Positions 22,119 to 31,395 of a stretch of 45,391 nucleotides of DNA are shown here, one piece after another; positions within the stretch are counted from its first letter, which is position 1; the number at the start of each line of letters is the position of its first letter. The notes beneath the pieces are model-generated. The model worked only from the letters and a program-made list of their open reading frames with translations. It ran no database searches and had not been told where the DNA came from. Source of the DNA: a virus; the IMG/VR virus record IMGVR_UViG_3300013113_000854, positions 1 through 45,391 of that record; one strand, written 5' to 3'. The position numbers and the translations under genes were made by a program.

Positions 22119-23844
22119 AAACATAGTTGCAGAACCTGTTAGAGGAGAAAAAAACACTCACACAATTCACTTATGGACAGATTCAGGATATTCCCAAACA
22201 AAATGGGTTAATCCCGCTTATAAGGAATGTCATGAAGCTGACGCAACTCATATAGGCCTAAATGGTCAACCTTTAAGAAAAACAACAAAGTATTATTATA
22301 ACCCTTATGGTCCTGATTCAGAAAATGAAAAAGGCATCCATTTTGCGGATATGAAAGCCCATCAAAAATTCCTAATTGAAAAGTATGGAACTAATGATGA
22401 ACCCTCAACTACCCACAGTGAGGTATTTTTTGATATTGAAACTGAAATGTTAGATTCCCTCTCAGAAGAAGGTATTAGGGAAGCTCCTAAAATGGTTACA
22501 TCTATAGCTTGGTATGACAAACAAGCGGACCAATGGGGGATTTTAATTTTAGATACTAAAAACCAACTAAAACATACTAAAGCAAAAAATAAAGAAATCA
22601 TTCCTGTACAACATGAATCTGATCTTTTATATAAATGGGTTGATAAATTAAAAGAAATCCAACCTGATATTTTAATAGGTTATAACTCGGATTATTTTGA
22701 TATACCTTATCTTTATTATAGAATTTGTAAAGTATTAGGAAAAGATATTGCTGATGAAATGTCCCCTATTGGAAAAGTAACTTCAAGTCTTACTAGACAT
22801 AATAACAATATTAGAGGGAAAAATTTTCAAGAAATTGATTTAAAGGGAATATCATCTCTTGATTATATGAGAATGCATAAAAAATATAGTTGGGCAGATG
22901 AACCAAGTTGGAAATTAGATGCTATTGGAGAGAAATATGCAGGAATAAATAAAATTGAGTATGATGGAAATTTAGATACTTTATTTGAAACTGATATACA
23001 GAAATTTATTCAATACAACTTTATGGATGTTAAAATATTAGTTGAGTTAGATAAAAAATTAGAATATTTATCTTTAACTAAAAACTTAGCCCATAAAGGA
23101 AAACATTCATACCATGAAATTTATGCTAATACAGTCACTCAAGATGGTGCAATTTCAGCTTATTTATTAGGTAAAGGAATAGTTCCACCTAATAAGGATC
23201 CACACATTACTTATGCTGATAGTTATGCAGGTGGTTATTTATTTTGTCCTAAAGCAGGTATTTACAATTATGTATTTGATGAAGATTTAACATCACTATA
23301 TCCTTGCATTATAATGTCTTTAAACATTGGTAAAGAAACATTAATGGGTTATATAATAGATTCTGATGATAGAAATAGTCGTTTAGGATTAAATGATTTA
23401 ATAAAAATGGATCCTAAAAAATCCCTTATAATTAAAAATAATAAAAATAAAAGAGCAGAAATAACAGTGGGCCAGTTAATAAATTTTATTAAATCGAACA
23501 AATGGACCATTTCAGCAAATGGTACAATGTATTCTACAGACAGGCAATCAGTATTATCAACAATACTAGCTAAATGGTTTTATGAGAGAGTTTTTTATAA
23601 AAACGAAATGAAAAAAGCATATAAAGCTAAAGATAATGGGTTAGGAGCTAAATTCCATATGAAACAATATACAATGAAAATTTTATTAAATAGTTTATAT
23701 GGTGCTACAGCTTTATCAAGTTTTAGATATGGTAATAGAACATTATCAAAATCTATTACTTTAACAGGTCAACGAATAATACAAGAAAGCGCTTTATGTG
23801 CTAATAGAAGTATGAACAAAGAAATAAAGGGGGAATTATGTTAA
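22111..23844 (+). CDS. 43A: Family B DNA polymerase (gp43), N-terminal part
   Basis: 577 residues. The 3'-5' exonuclease motifs are Exo I FFDIETE (D108, E110), Exo II GYNSDYFDIPYL (190-201) and Exo III QYNFMDV (301-307). Polymerase motif A is DEDLTSLYP (390-398) and motif B is KILLNSLYGA (523-532). The protein stops soon after motif B, before motif C; motif C lies in the gene at 24415. So this is the first half of a split gp43, which must pair with the second half to polymerise. The break is not a recent frameshift, since two unrelated genes lie between the halves. It overlaps the next gene by 7 bases. Confidence 0.88.
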   Translation: MYKNIVAEPVRGEKNTHTIHLWTDSGYSQTKWVNPAYKECHEADATHIGLNGQPLRKTTKYYYNPYGPDSENEKGIHFADMKAHQKFLIEKYGTNDEPSTTHSEVFFDIETEMLDSLSEEGIREAPKMVTSIAWYDKQADQWGILILDTKNQLKHTKAKNKEIIPVQHESDLLYKWVDKLKEIQPDILIGYNSDYFDIPYLYYRICKVLGKDIADEMSPIGKVTSSLTRHNNNIRGKNFQEIDLKGISSLDYMRMHKKYSWADEPSWKLDAIGEKYAGINKIEYDGNLDTLFETDIQKFIQYNFMDVKILVELDKKLEYLSLTKNLAHKGKHSYHEIYANTVTQDGAISAYLLGKGIVPPNKDPHITYADSYAGGYLFCPKAGIYNYVFDEDLTSLYPCIIMSLNIGKETLMGYIIDSDDRNSRLGLNDLIKMDPKKSLIIKNNKNKRAEITVGQLINFIKSNKWTISANGTMYSTDRQSVLSTILAKWFYERVFYKNEMKKAYKAKDNGLGAKFHMKQYTMKILLNSLYGATALSSFRYGNRTLSKSITLTGQRIIQESALCANRSMNKEIKGELC

Positions 23845-24098
23845 GTAAACAATCAATTAGAAAAGAACATTCTATTTATTTAAATGGGGAGTTACTTGAA
23901 AAAGATGAAATGTTGGAAATATCTGAAGAATTTACAGAAGCAGAAGAACAACGTTTTAGAAAAATGCTCCAACAAGGAGGAAAAATAAAGATCCAAGGAA
24001 ATCTTTATGAAATTAGAAAATCAGAATATAAAATAAGAAATAGTAGAGGGGATTATGAAAAACCCACAATATTAAAAAAACCTGAAGACTGGGAATGA
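23838..24098 (+). CDS. Hypothetical protein within the split polymerase locus
   Basis: 86 residues, unknown. It begins inside the last codons of the polymerase N-part (7-base overlap) and ends in an ATGA with the SET-domain gene. It is strongly charged, with an acidic helix (EEFTEAEEQRFRKMLQQGG) and a basic strand-rich end (KIKIQGNLYEIRKSEYKIRN). No homing-endonuclease motif (HNH, GIY-YIG, LAGLIDADG) is seen. Its position suggests it came with the insertion that split gp43. Confidence 0.6.
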   Translation: MLSKQSIRKEHSIYLNGELLEKDEMLEISEEFTEAEEQRFRKMLQQGGKIKIQGNLYEIRKSEYKIRNSRGDYEKPTILKKPEDWE

Positions 24099-24418
24099 AA
24101 CAAGAAAACTATAGACCACTACCTGATAATTTAACTATCAAAGAATCGAAGATAGAAGGATTAGGATTATTTGCAACAGAAGACATTGATAAGGGAGATT
24201 ATATTGGATTTACCCATTTTTACAGTGAAGGTCACCCTGACAACTATATTAGGACTCCTTTAGGGGGTTTCATAAACCATAGTGAAGATCCTAATTGTGA
24301 ATTATTTGATTCTAAATTTAGAAACAAACTAAAATCCCTATTTTTGATATCTAAAAAAGATATTAAGGTAGGAGAAGAATTAACCCTAAAATATAATCTA
24401 TACAACCCAGAGGAATGA
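24095..24418 (+). CDS. Small SET-domain protein (predicted lysine methyltransferase)
   Basis: 107 residues, essentially a minimal SET domain. It has SKIEGLGLFATEDIDKGDYI (18-37) with the SAM-binding GLG, GGFINHSEDPNC (57-68) with the conserved NHS and NC, and VGEELTLKY (92-100) with the catalytic Tyr (Y100). SET proteins transfer methyl from SAM to lysine. The usual post-SET cysteines are absent. The target is unknown; phage or host DNA-binding proteins are possible. It overlaps both neighbours by 4 bases and lies between the two halves of gp43, an unusual place. Confidence 0.82.
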   Translation: MKQENYRPLPDNLTIKESKIEGLGLFATEDIDKGDYIGFTHFYSEGHPDNYIRTPLGGFINHSEDPNCELFDSKFRNKLKSLFLISKKDIKVGEELTLKYNLYNPEE

Positions 24419-25371
24419 AACATTTAGAAGATACACCCTGGTGGATATGTGATCCTGAGGATGAAAACTATTGTGCCTATGTTGACACAGATAGTAATTA
24501 TTTTCATGCTGAACCTTTATTAAGACATCGTCATCCCAATTTTGATGAAATGGCTGAAAAAGAAAAAGATACTGCTTTAGAAGTTGTAGCTTTAGAATAC
24601 CAGGATCTTATTACAGAGCATTATGATGTTTTAGCTAAAGATGTCTTTAATGTTTATAAATTCCCTTGGTTTGAAGATAGAAAAAAAGACCATTGGTTAG
24701 AAATGAAAACTGAATGTGTAATAAGATCCGCTTATTTTAGAGCCACTAGAAGATATGCTCAATGGATTACAAAACAAGAGGGAGTAGAAAAAGAAACATT
24801 AGATATAAAGGGATTAGAATATAAAAAAGCTAATTTTCCTCCTATATTAGGTAAATTTTTTAAAGAGGTTTTAGTTGATGTTCTAAAAGGAGCATCCCAA
24901 GAAGAAATAAATGAAAGAATTAAAAAATATAGAACCCAATTATTAGATGGTTCTATACCCTTAATTGAATTAGGCAACCCCACAGCAGTAAAAACATTAA
25001 GTAAATACACAGGAAGACAGGCTAGAGCAGGAGAAATGTTTTCAAAAATTATAAAGGGGGCTCCTGCACCTGTTAAAGCAGCAATCGTGTATAATGATTT
25101 AATTAGGTTTTGGAGGTTAGATAAAAAACACAGTTACATAGCCCAAGGAGATAAAATTAAATGGATTTACTTAAAACCAAACAGATATCGAATTGAAGCT
25201 CTTGCTTTTTTACCTTTTGATATTCCAGAAAAGATACTTACATTTATAGAGGAATATGCTGATAGGCAAAAAATATTTGATAGTATATTACTTAACAAAT
25301 TAGAAGGTTTTTATACTGACCTAGGATGGTCATTAAAATTAAACAGTTATAAAGAAAAGTTTTTCGTATGA
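24415..25371 (+). CDS. 43B: Family B DNA polymerase (gp43), C-terminal part
   Basis: 318 residues. Motif C appears at once as CAYVDTDSNYF (20-30), with catalytic D24 and D26. The remainder fits the palm end and thumb of T4-like gp43, including the KKYRTQLLDG and KYTGRQARAGEMF blocks. It begins MKHLEDTPWWICDPEDENY, so the reading takes up where the N-part stops after motif B. It cannot polymerise alone because motif A is in the other subunit. It overlaps the SET gene by 4 bases and the clamp gene by 4 bases, so all are probably translated in fixed ratio from one message. Confidence 0.88.
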   Translation: MKHLEDTPWWICDPEDENYCAYVDTDSNYFHAEPLLRHRHPNFDEMAEKEKDTALEVVALEYQDLITEHYDVLAKDVFNVYKFPWFEDRKKDHWLEMKTECVIRSAYFRATRRYAQWITKQEGVEKETLDIKGLEYKKANFPPILGKFFKEVLVDVLKGASQEEINERIKKYRTQLLDGSIPLIELGNPTAVKTLSKYTGRQARAGEMFSKIIKGAPAPVKAAIVYNDLIRFWRLDKKHSYIAQGDKIKWIYLKPNRYRIEALAFLPFDIPEKILTFIEEYADRQKIFDSILLNKLEGFYTDLGWSLKLNSYKEKFFV

Positions 25372-26102
25372 TACAAAAATTATTATTACAATCATTAATA
25401 TCCAAATATTATTTAGGGATAAATGAATCAGTTAAATGGGTTATTAAAGATAACACGTTATCAATTAAATTTATGTCCCCTAATGGAGATATAATAGGTG
25501 AAGTTACCTGTTCAGATTTTGAACTTGAAGACGTTGAATTAGCAATATTTAATACCCACAAACTAAAGAATCTAACTTCAATTACTAATGGTGAATTACT
25601 TTTAGAATTAGTAAAACAAAAGGAACTAGTCACTAAGTTAAGAATTTCAGATGAAAGTTTTAATCTGGAATTTTCACTATCAGACCCACTATTGATCCCA
25701 TCTCCTAAAAAGGTAAAGGATTATGAATATGAAGTTACTTTAACTTTAGATCCTGAAGATATAACTAATTTAGTCAGAGCAAGGTCTGCTCTATCTGATT
25801 CATCCTTATTAAGATTAGAAACTGGGGAGGATTTAGATAATAATCCTATATGCAATTTTACATTTGGGGAAGGAGATACTTATAGTGATAAAATAGTTTA
25901 TCAAAAAAGAGGTGAAATAAAAGAAGATTTACCAAGTATTCCCTTTGACTCAAATACCTTTAAAAGCATATTAAATGCAAATAAAGATGCTGATATAGGA
26001 TATTTAAGACTATTTTCGGGGGGTTTAATGAATTTAAGTTTTGAAAAAGAAACAGTTAATAGTAATTATTATATAGTTAGAAAAGAAGATATGCCTTTTT
26101 AA
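25368..26102 (+). CDS. 45: Sliding clamp (gp45)
   Basis: 244 residues, close to T4 gp45 (228). The two-domain clamp pattern is visible: an N-terminal strand-rich half (IKDNTLSIKFMSPNGDIIGE) and a C-terminal half with VTLTLDPEDI and GGLMNLSFEKE. It forms a ring that tethers gp43 to DNA and is loaded by gp44/gp62. The C-terminus ends RKEDMPF, similar to the tips of gp32 and the 85-residue protein. Recognition rests on context plus the weak family pattern. It directly follows the split polymerase, and in place of clamp-loader genes the next genes are chaperones. Confidence 0.78.
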   Translation: MIQKLLLQSLISKYYLGINESVKWVIKDNTLSIKFMSPNGDIIGEVTCSDFELEDVELAIFNTHKLKNLTSITNGELLLELVKQKELVTKLRISDESFNLEFSLSDPLLIPSPKKVKDYEYEVTLTLDPEDITNLVRARSALSDSSLLRLETGEDLDNNPICNFTFGEGDTYSDKIVYQKRGEIKEDLPSIPFDSNTFKSILNANKDADIGYLRLFSGGLMNLSFEKETVNSNYYIVRKEDMPF

Positions 26103-26110
26103 AATTAACG

Positions 26111-26118
26111 TATTTATA
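26111..26118 (+). promoter_or_regulatory. Possible late-type promoter element upstream of hsp20
   Basis: TATTTATA, preceded by TTAACG, lies 74 bases before the hsp20 ATG with no TTTG at -33. If it is a promoter, the hsp20 leader would be about 65 bases, much longer than the 4-27 bases seen elsewhere. Tentative. Confidence 0.28.
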
Positions 26119-26121
26119 TCT

Positions 26122-26139
26122 GCAAACTTAGGTGCAAAA
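26122..26139. repeat. Left arm of inverted repeat flanking hsp20
   Basis: GCAAACTTAGGTGCAAAA pairs with the complement of 26639-26657, with one mismatch and one extra base over 19 positions. The two arms enclose the whole hsp20 gene. Confidence 0.75.
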
Positions 26140-26142
26140 AGC

Positions 26143-26162
26143 AGCTCACCAAAATGGGAGCT
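26143..26162 (+). other. Hairpin in the hsp20 leader
   Basis: AGCTC (26143-26147) pairs with GAGCT (26158-26162), and CCA (26149-26151) with TGG (26155-26157), leaving a one-base bulge and an AAA loop. It ends 29 bases before the ATG. No T-run follows, so it is not a typical terminator. A role in thermosensing or mRNA stability is possible. Confidence 0.45.
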
Positions 26163-26191
26163 AAGTATTTAACAACATAAATTTAAGAATT

Positions 26192-26635
26192 ATGACTTAT
26201 TTAAAAGAAATAGAAAACGGCCTAGCGCCAAGAATCACATCACCATTTGACATACTTGTCAGAAATTTTTTCGATACAGAAACACCTTTCCACCCTTTAC
26301 ACTCAGTTAAACTAAAACATCCAGTTGATGTTTATGAAGACAGTGATGGCCTTCATTTAGAAGTTGCTTGTACAGGGTTGACAAAAGAAGATGTCTCAAT
26401 CAATATTGAAGGAGACATTTTAAGAGTTAGTTATGAAAAAGAAAATGATGAACCAACAAACAGGGATTATCACTATTCAGGAATAGCTAAAAGATCATTT
26501 AACTTTGGGTATAAAGTAAACAATAGATTTAATTTATCTGAAGTTGATGCTAAAATGGAAAATGGATTGTTAAACATTACAGTCCCTTATTCACCACACG
26601 TAGTTACAAAACCAAAAACAATAACAATAAAATAA
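26192..26635 (+). CDS. hsp20: Hsp20 small heat-shock protein (alpha-crystallin domain)
   Basis: 147 residues, standard for bacterial Hsp20. The alpha-crystallin domain spans about 42-135: HPVDVYEDSDGLHLEVACTG, EDVSINIEGDILRVSYEKE, and the closing AKMENGLLNITVPYSP with the conserved A-x-x-x-n-G-L motif. A hydrophobic tail follows (VTKPKTITIK). It binds unfolding proteins without ATP and could hand them to the GroEL/GroES pair next door. Phage Hsp20 genes are known in marine T4-like phages. The gene is enclosed by an inverted repeat and has a long leader. Confidence 0.9.
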   Translation: MTYLKEIENGLAPRITSPFDILVRNFFDTETPFHPLHSVKLKHPVDVYEDSDGLHLEVACTGLTKEDVSINIEGDILRVSYEKENDEPTNRDYHYSGIAKRSFNFGYKVNNRFNLSEVDAKMENGLLNITVPYSPHVVTKPKTITIK

Positions 26636-26638
26636 AAC

Positions 26639-26657
26639 TTTTGCACCTGAGTTTTGC
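26639..26657. repeat. Right arm of inverted repeat flanking hsp20
   Basis: TTTTGCACCTGAGTTTTGC is the reverse complement of 26122-26139 except for one mismatch and one added base. The TTTG of the groES promoter (26653-26656) lies inside this arm. Confidence 0.75.
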
Positions 26658-26683
26658 TTATTGAAAAAGAGTTATTATATTAA
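26653..26683 (+). promoter_or_regulatory. Bacteroidota-type promoter for groES-groEL
   Basis: TTTG at 26653-26656, 19 bp spacer, TATATTAA at 26676-26683, then TCCAAACAT. The groES ATG follows 22 bases later. The -7 box is weaker than in sister promoters. Confidence 0.62.
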
Positions 26684-26705
26684 TCCAAACATAAAAAATT
26701 ATTAA

Positions 26706-28695
<1,990 letters not shown>

Positions 28696-28696
28696 T

Positions 28697-28960
28697 ATGA
28701 AAACAAAGGTTGTAGAACAAAACGAAGTCATTGCTACTAGAGTTCCACCTGGAGACAGGTGGGTTCTAGTAGAAGACTCTAAAAAGGTAATTCACAAAAC
28801 CCTAACAGATGCTTTAGAAGCATATTTAAATACTACTGGATTTAAGGGTGAATATAGATTAGCCCCCTTAGACAGTAAATTATACGCTATTAAAACTTCT
28901 GAAGAAGAAATAAAACCCGAACCAGTTAAAAGATATAACATCTATGGAGATGAATATTAA
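28697..28960 (+). CDS. Hypothetical protein
   Basis: 87 residues, unknown. It starts 1 base after the groEL stop, so it is in the chaperonin operon. Sequence features are VPPGDRWVLVEDSKKVIHKT, a central helix (TLTDALEAYLNTTG), and an acidic Pro-containing end (EEEIKPEPVKRYNIYGDEY). It has no Cys and no membrane segment. Its end touches the promoter of the clamp-loader gene. Confidence 0.6.
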   Translation: MKTKVVEQNEVIATRVPPGDRWVLVEDSKKVIHKTLTDALEAYLNTTGFKGEYRLAPLDSKLYAIKTSEEEIKPEPVKRYNIYGDEY

Positions 28961-28992
28961 TTTGGAATATCCAATAAAGGTTCGTATATTTA
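28961..28992 (+). promoter_or_regulatory. Bacteroidota-type promoter for the clamp-loader operon
   Basis: TTTG at 28961-28964, 20 bp spacer, TATATTTA at 28985-28992 preceded by GGTTCG as in the promoter at 13640. The gp44 ATG at 28997 is only 4 bases after the -7 box, so the mRNA would be leaderless or nearly so. Confidence 0.7.
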
Positions 28993-28996
28993 AGTT

Positions 28997-29944
28997 ATGA
29001 AAGATCACTCATTATTAGTTGAACGTTATCGTTCAAAAACATTAGAGGAATATGTGGGGAATGAACAAATTAAAACAAAACTTCAAACCTACATAGACCA
29101 AAATGATATACAAAATTTCATTTTTTATGGTCCCGCAGGTACAGGGAAAACAACATTAGCTAAATTATTAGTTAATAACCTAGATTGTTCTCACCTTTAT
29201 ATAAATGCGAGTGATGAAAGAGGTATAGAAACAATAAGGGATAAAGTATCTGGTTTTGCCTCAACAATGTCTTTTAGTTCTTTAAAAGTAGTAATATTAG
29301 ATGAAGCTGATTTTCTCACAATCCAAGCACAAGCATCATTAAGAAATGTAATTGAAACATTTTCTAGAACTACACGTTTTATTATGACGTGTAATTTTAT
29401 AGAGAGAATAATAGACCCATTACAATCAAGATGTCAGGTCCTTAAAATAGTACCACCTAATAAATTAAAAATATTTGGTCATCTTAAAGATATTTTAAAT
29501 AAAGAAAAAATAGTACATGAAAATGAGGAATTAGCTAGCATCATTAAAACCCATTATCCGGATATACGAAAGATGTTAAATACTATTCAATTATCAATTA
29601 AGGATGGTATTAGGGGAAACAATAGAAGCCGTAAATTAGAATTAGACAAATCAGTTTTAGTTGCTAACAATTACATTATTGAAATACTTAAAGAACTAAA
29701 AAATAAAAACACCAATTTTAGAACATTAAGACAAATCATAGCAGATTCAGGAGTTAAAGACTTTGAGGGATTGTACAGGGAACTTTTTAATAAAGCTCAT
29801 ATTTATGCTCCAGGTAGAGAAGGCAGTGTAGCAATGATTTTAAATGAACATCAATACCATTCAAATTTTAGAATAGATAAAGAAATTAATATAGCAAGCG
29901 CATTAGCAAAAATAATAGAAATAAAAAAACCACAAGTAATATGA
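28997..29944 (+). CDS. 44: Clamp loader large subunit, AAA+ ATPase (gp44)
   Basis: 315 residues, matching T4 gp44 (319). Walker A is GPAGTGKT (45-52), Walker B VVILDEAD (98-105), sensor 1 FIMTCN (128-133), and the RFC box arginine is in QSRCQ (143-147). It forms the ATPase ring that opens the gp45 clamp at primer ends, together with gp62. Its promoter lies directly upstream. The stop overlaps the next start (ATGA at 29941). Confidence 0.9.
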   Translation: MKDHSLLVERYRSKTLEEYVGNEQIKTKLQTYIDQNDIQNFIFYGPAGTGKTTLAKLLVNNLDCSHLYINASDERGIETIRDKVSGFASTMSFSSLKVVILDEADFLTIQAQASLRNVIETFSRTTRFIMTCNFIERIIDPLQSRCQVLKIVPPNKLKIFGHLKDILNKEKIVHENEELASIIKTHYPDIRKMLNTIQLSIKDGIRGNNRSRKLELDKSVLVANNYIIEILKELKNKNTNFRTLRQIIADSGVKDFEGLYRELFNKAHIYAPGREGSVAMILNEHQYHSNFRIDKEINIASALAKIIEIKKPQVI

Positions 29945-30186
29945 AAAACGGACAAACACCGCAAATGAACATTGACTTTAAAAACACCACTGCAATCGAA
30001 GGATTTGATGGAGGTCAATTATTTGGACAAGCTTTTGTAATAAGAAAAGTATCCAAATTTATAACAGGAGGAGATGAAGATGCTCTTTTACCAATTCCTG
30101 TTTTTTATGATATGGAAACTAAAAAAATTATATTAGAATCAATCCCCTCAGAATTGAGAGAAGAATATAAAGAAATAGGGATTTAA
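29941..30186 (+). CDS. Hypothetical protein
   Basis: 81 residues, unknown. It overlaps the gp44 stop by 4 bases and ends in TAATG with the next gene, so it belongs to the clamp-loader operon. The central part IEGFDGGQLFGQAFVIRKVS and the acidic end SELREEYKEIGI show no known motif. A translational regulator like T4 RegA would fit the location but nothing in the sequence supports it. Confidence 0.6.
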   Translation: MKNGQTPQMNIDFKNTTAIEGFDGGQLFGQAFVIRKVSKFITGGDEDALLPIPVFYDMETKKIILESIPSELREEYKEIGI

Positions 30187-30398
30187 TGCTAGGAAAAGGA
30201 ATAAGAAAAATTAACATGAAAACCCAACTATTATTCAATGGTTGGTGGGCTCATTACCACCCAGATTGTTGGTTTAAAGAATCAGAAGATAATTTATATT
30301 TAAATGAAGAGGGAGTATTGGTTGGTTTTAGACCTAGGGAAGAAGGAATAACACTGAAAGAAGCTTATGAAAAATCCAAGAACGAAAAACATCTTTGA
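30186..30398 (+). CDS. Hypothetical protein
   Basis: 70 residues from the ATG overlapping the previous stop; an in-frame ATG at 30216 would give 60. A Trp/His/Cys-rich stretch FNGWWAHYHPDCWFKES could bind metal but lacks a complete ligand set. It overlaps the gp62 gene by 32 bases. Function unknown. Confidence 0.52.
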   Translation: MLGKGIRKINMKTQLLFNGWWAHYHPDCWFKESEDNLYLNEEGVLVGFRPREEGITLKEAYEKSKNEKHL

Positions 30399-30795
30399 TT
30401 GGTTAAATGAGATAACCCTCCATAAAACACCCGCTGAGGAATTTGCTGATAAAGACTGGGAGAATTTTAACTCATATATGGTCCATAGATTCATAAGTAT
30501 GAACGTATATTACGTTGAACTTGCTGATTATGCGCAAAGTTTAATGCCAAATAATAAAAAACAAATATATAATTTTTATAAAGAGATGTTACCAAGAAGA
30601 AAAGCCTTTTTTAAATATATTAAGACAAAAAAGAAACAACCCAATAAGGAATTAGTAGAAAAAATGACTTCTTACTTTGGGATTGGATCCTCAGATGCTT
30701 CTACGTATATTAAATTAATGACCCAAGAAGACATGACTGATGTGTTAAAAGAAATGGGAATTGAAGATAAAGAAATAAAAAAATTATTAAAATGA
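30367..30795 (+). CDS. 62: Clamp loader small subunit (gp62-like)
   Basis: 142 residues (T4 gp62 is 187). It fits the T4-like clamp-loader small subunit pattern NIFDWLNEIT, then DKDWENFNSYMVHRFISMN and a conserved FYKEMLPRRKAFFKYIK block. The last third is a helix-rich region seen in marine relatives (FGIGSSDASTYIKLM). It has no ATPase motif, as expected, and acts with gp44 to load gp45. Position downstream of gp44 supports it, although two small genes intervene. It overlaps both the preceding gene and the next ATG. Confidence 0.75.
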   Translation: MKNPRTKNIFDWLNEITLHKTPAEEFADKDWENFNSYMVHRFISMNVYYVELADYAQSLMPNNKKQIYNFYKEMLPRRKAFFKYIKTKKKQPNKELVEKMTSYFGIGSSDASTYIKLMTQEDMTDVLKEMGIEDKEIKKLLK

Positions 30796-31061
30796 ATAAA
30801 TGTCAATATTGCTCAAAAGAAACAGATTTACCTTGGATGTATTTAGCTATGACTCTTCCTATAGAAGAAATGGAAGAAAAAATAGATAAATTAGGTAGAG
30901 ATGGTTGGTGGGAAAATATTGATTGGGATAAACCATCTAAAGAATTAGACAAATTGTCATTTTATGACCAATTATTAAATACAGTAGGTAGAGGATACTC
31001 TTGTAAGCCCTGCCTTGAAAAAGGAGATAAATTACACGAAAAATATTATGGAAAAAAATAA
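30792..31061 (+). CDS. Zinc-ribbon-like small protein
   Basis: 89 residues. Two CxxC pairs, CQYC (4-7) near the start and CKPC near the end (YSCKPCLEKGD), could form one zinc site, with about 65 residues between. The middle is acidic and Trp-rich (GWWENIDWDKPSKELDK). No enzyme motif. It begins in ATGA with gp62 and overlaps the following gene by 14 bases. Could be a DNA- or protein-binding accessory factor. Confidence 0.6.
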   Translation: MNKCQYCSKETDLPWMYLAMTLPIEEMEEKIDKLGRDGWWENIDWDKPSKELDKLSFYDQLLNTVGRGYSCKPCLEKGDKLHEKYYGKK

Positions 31062-31392
31062 AGATTCAGTACAAATAGTAAAAGAACAATACCCTGAAAT
31101 ATATAATGGTTATACCACAATAGTAAAAGAACAATTAAAACTATTTTGTGATAAACATTTAGATTATGGAATGACAAACATTTCAGCTGGTACTCAATTA
31201 GCTAATAAAGATGAAAAAGAATTCGCCTTAACTGGACTCTGGTATAGATTATCAGATAAAGTAAATAGGTGGAAAAATTTAATTATTAGTAAACAAAGTA
31301 CTAGAAACGAACCATTGATTGATACCTACCAAGATATAGTTAATTATGGTATCATAGCTCAATTAGTTGAGAAGGATCAGTGGAAAAGGTAA
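31048..31392 (+). CDS. Nmad1/DUF1599-like protein (nucleotide-modification associated)
   Basis: 114 residues from the ATG at 31048; an upstream in-frame ATG at 31015 is less likely because it overlaps its neighbour more. The pattern KHLDYGMTN, then FALTGLWYRLSDKVNRWKNL, then PLIDTYQDIVNYGIIAQL is that of the DUF1599 family. This family is called nucleotide modification associated domain 1 because of its frequent link to base-modification loci. The His/Asp/Glu placement suggests a metal-dependent nucleotide enzyme. With the preQ0 module in the same phage, a role in handling modified or unmodified dNTPs is plausible. Confidence 0.58.
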   Translation: MEKNKDSVQIVKEQYPEIYNGYTTIVKEQLKLFCDKHLDYGMTNISAGTQLANKDEKEFALTGLWYRLSDKVNRWKNLIISKQSTRNEPLIDTYQDIVNYGIIAQLVEKDQWKR

Positions 31393-31395
31393 ATT

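Noticed and set aside
22111-25371. Split intein or programmed frameshift joining the two polymerase parts
   Set aside because: No intein splice motifs (block A Cys, block G His-Asn) border the break, and two separate genes fill the gap, so separate subunits are the simpler view.
26103-26191. Rho-independent terminator before hsp20
   Set aside because: The hairpin at 26143-26162 has a weak stem and no T-run after it.
26103-26705. CIRCE heat-shock operator at groES or hsp20
   Set aside because: The inverted repeat found here does not match the TTAGCACTC-N9-GAGTGCTAA consensus and its arms are about 500 bases apart.
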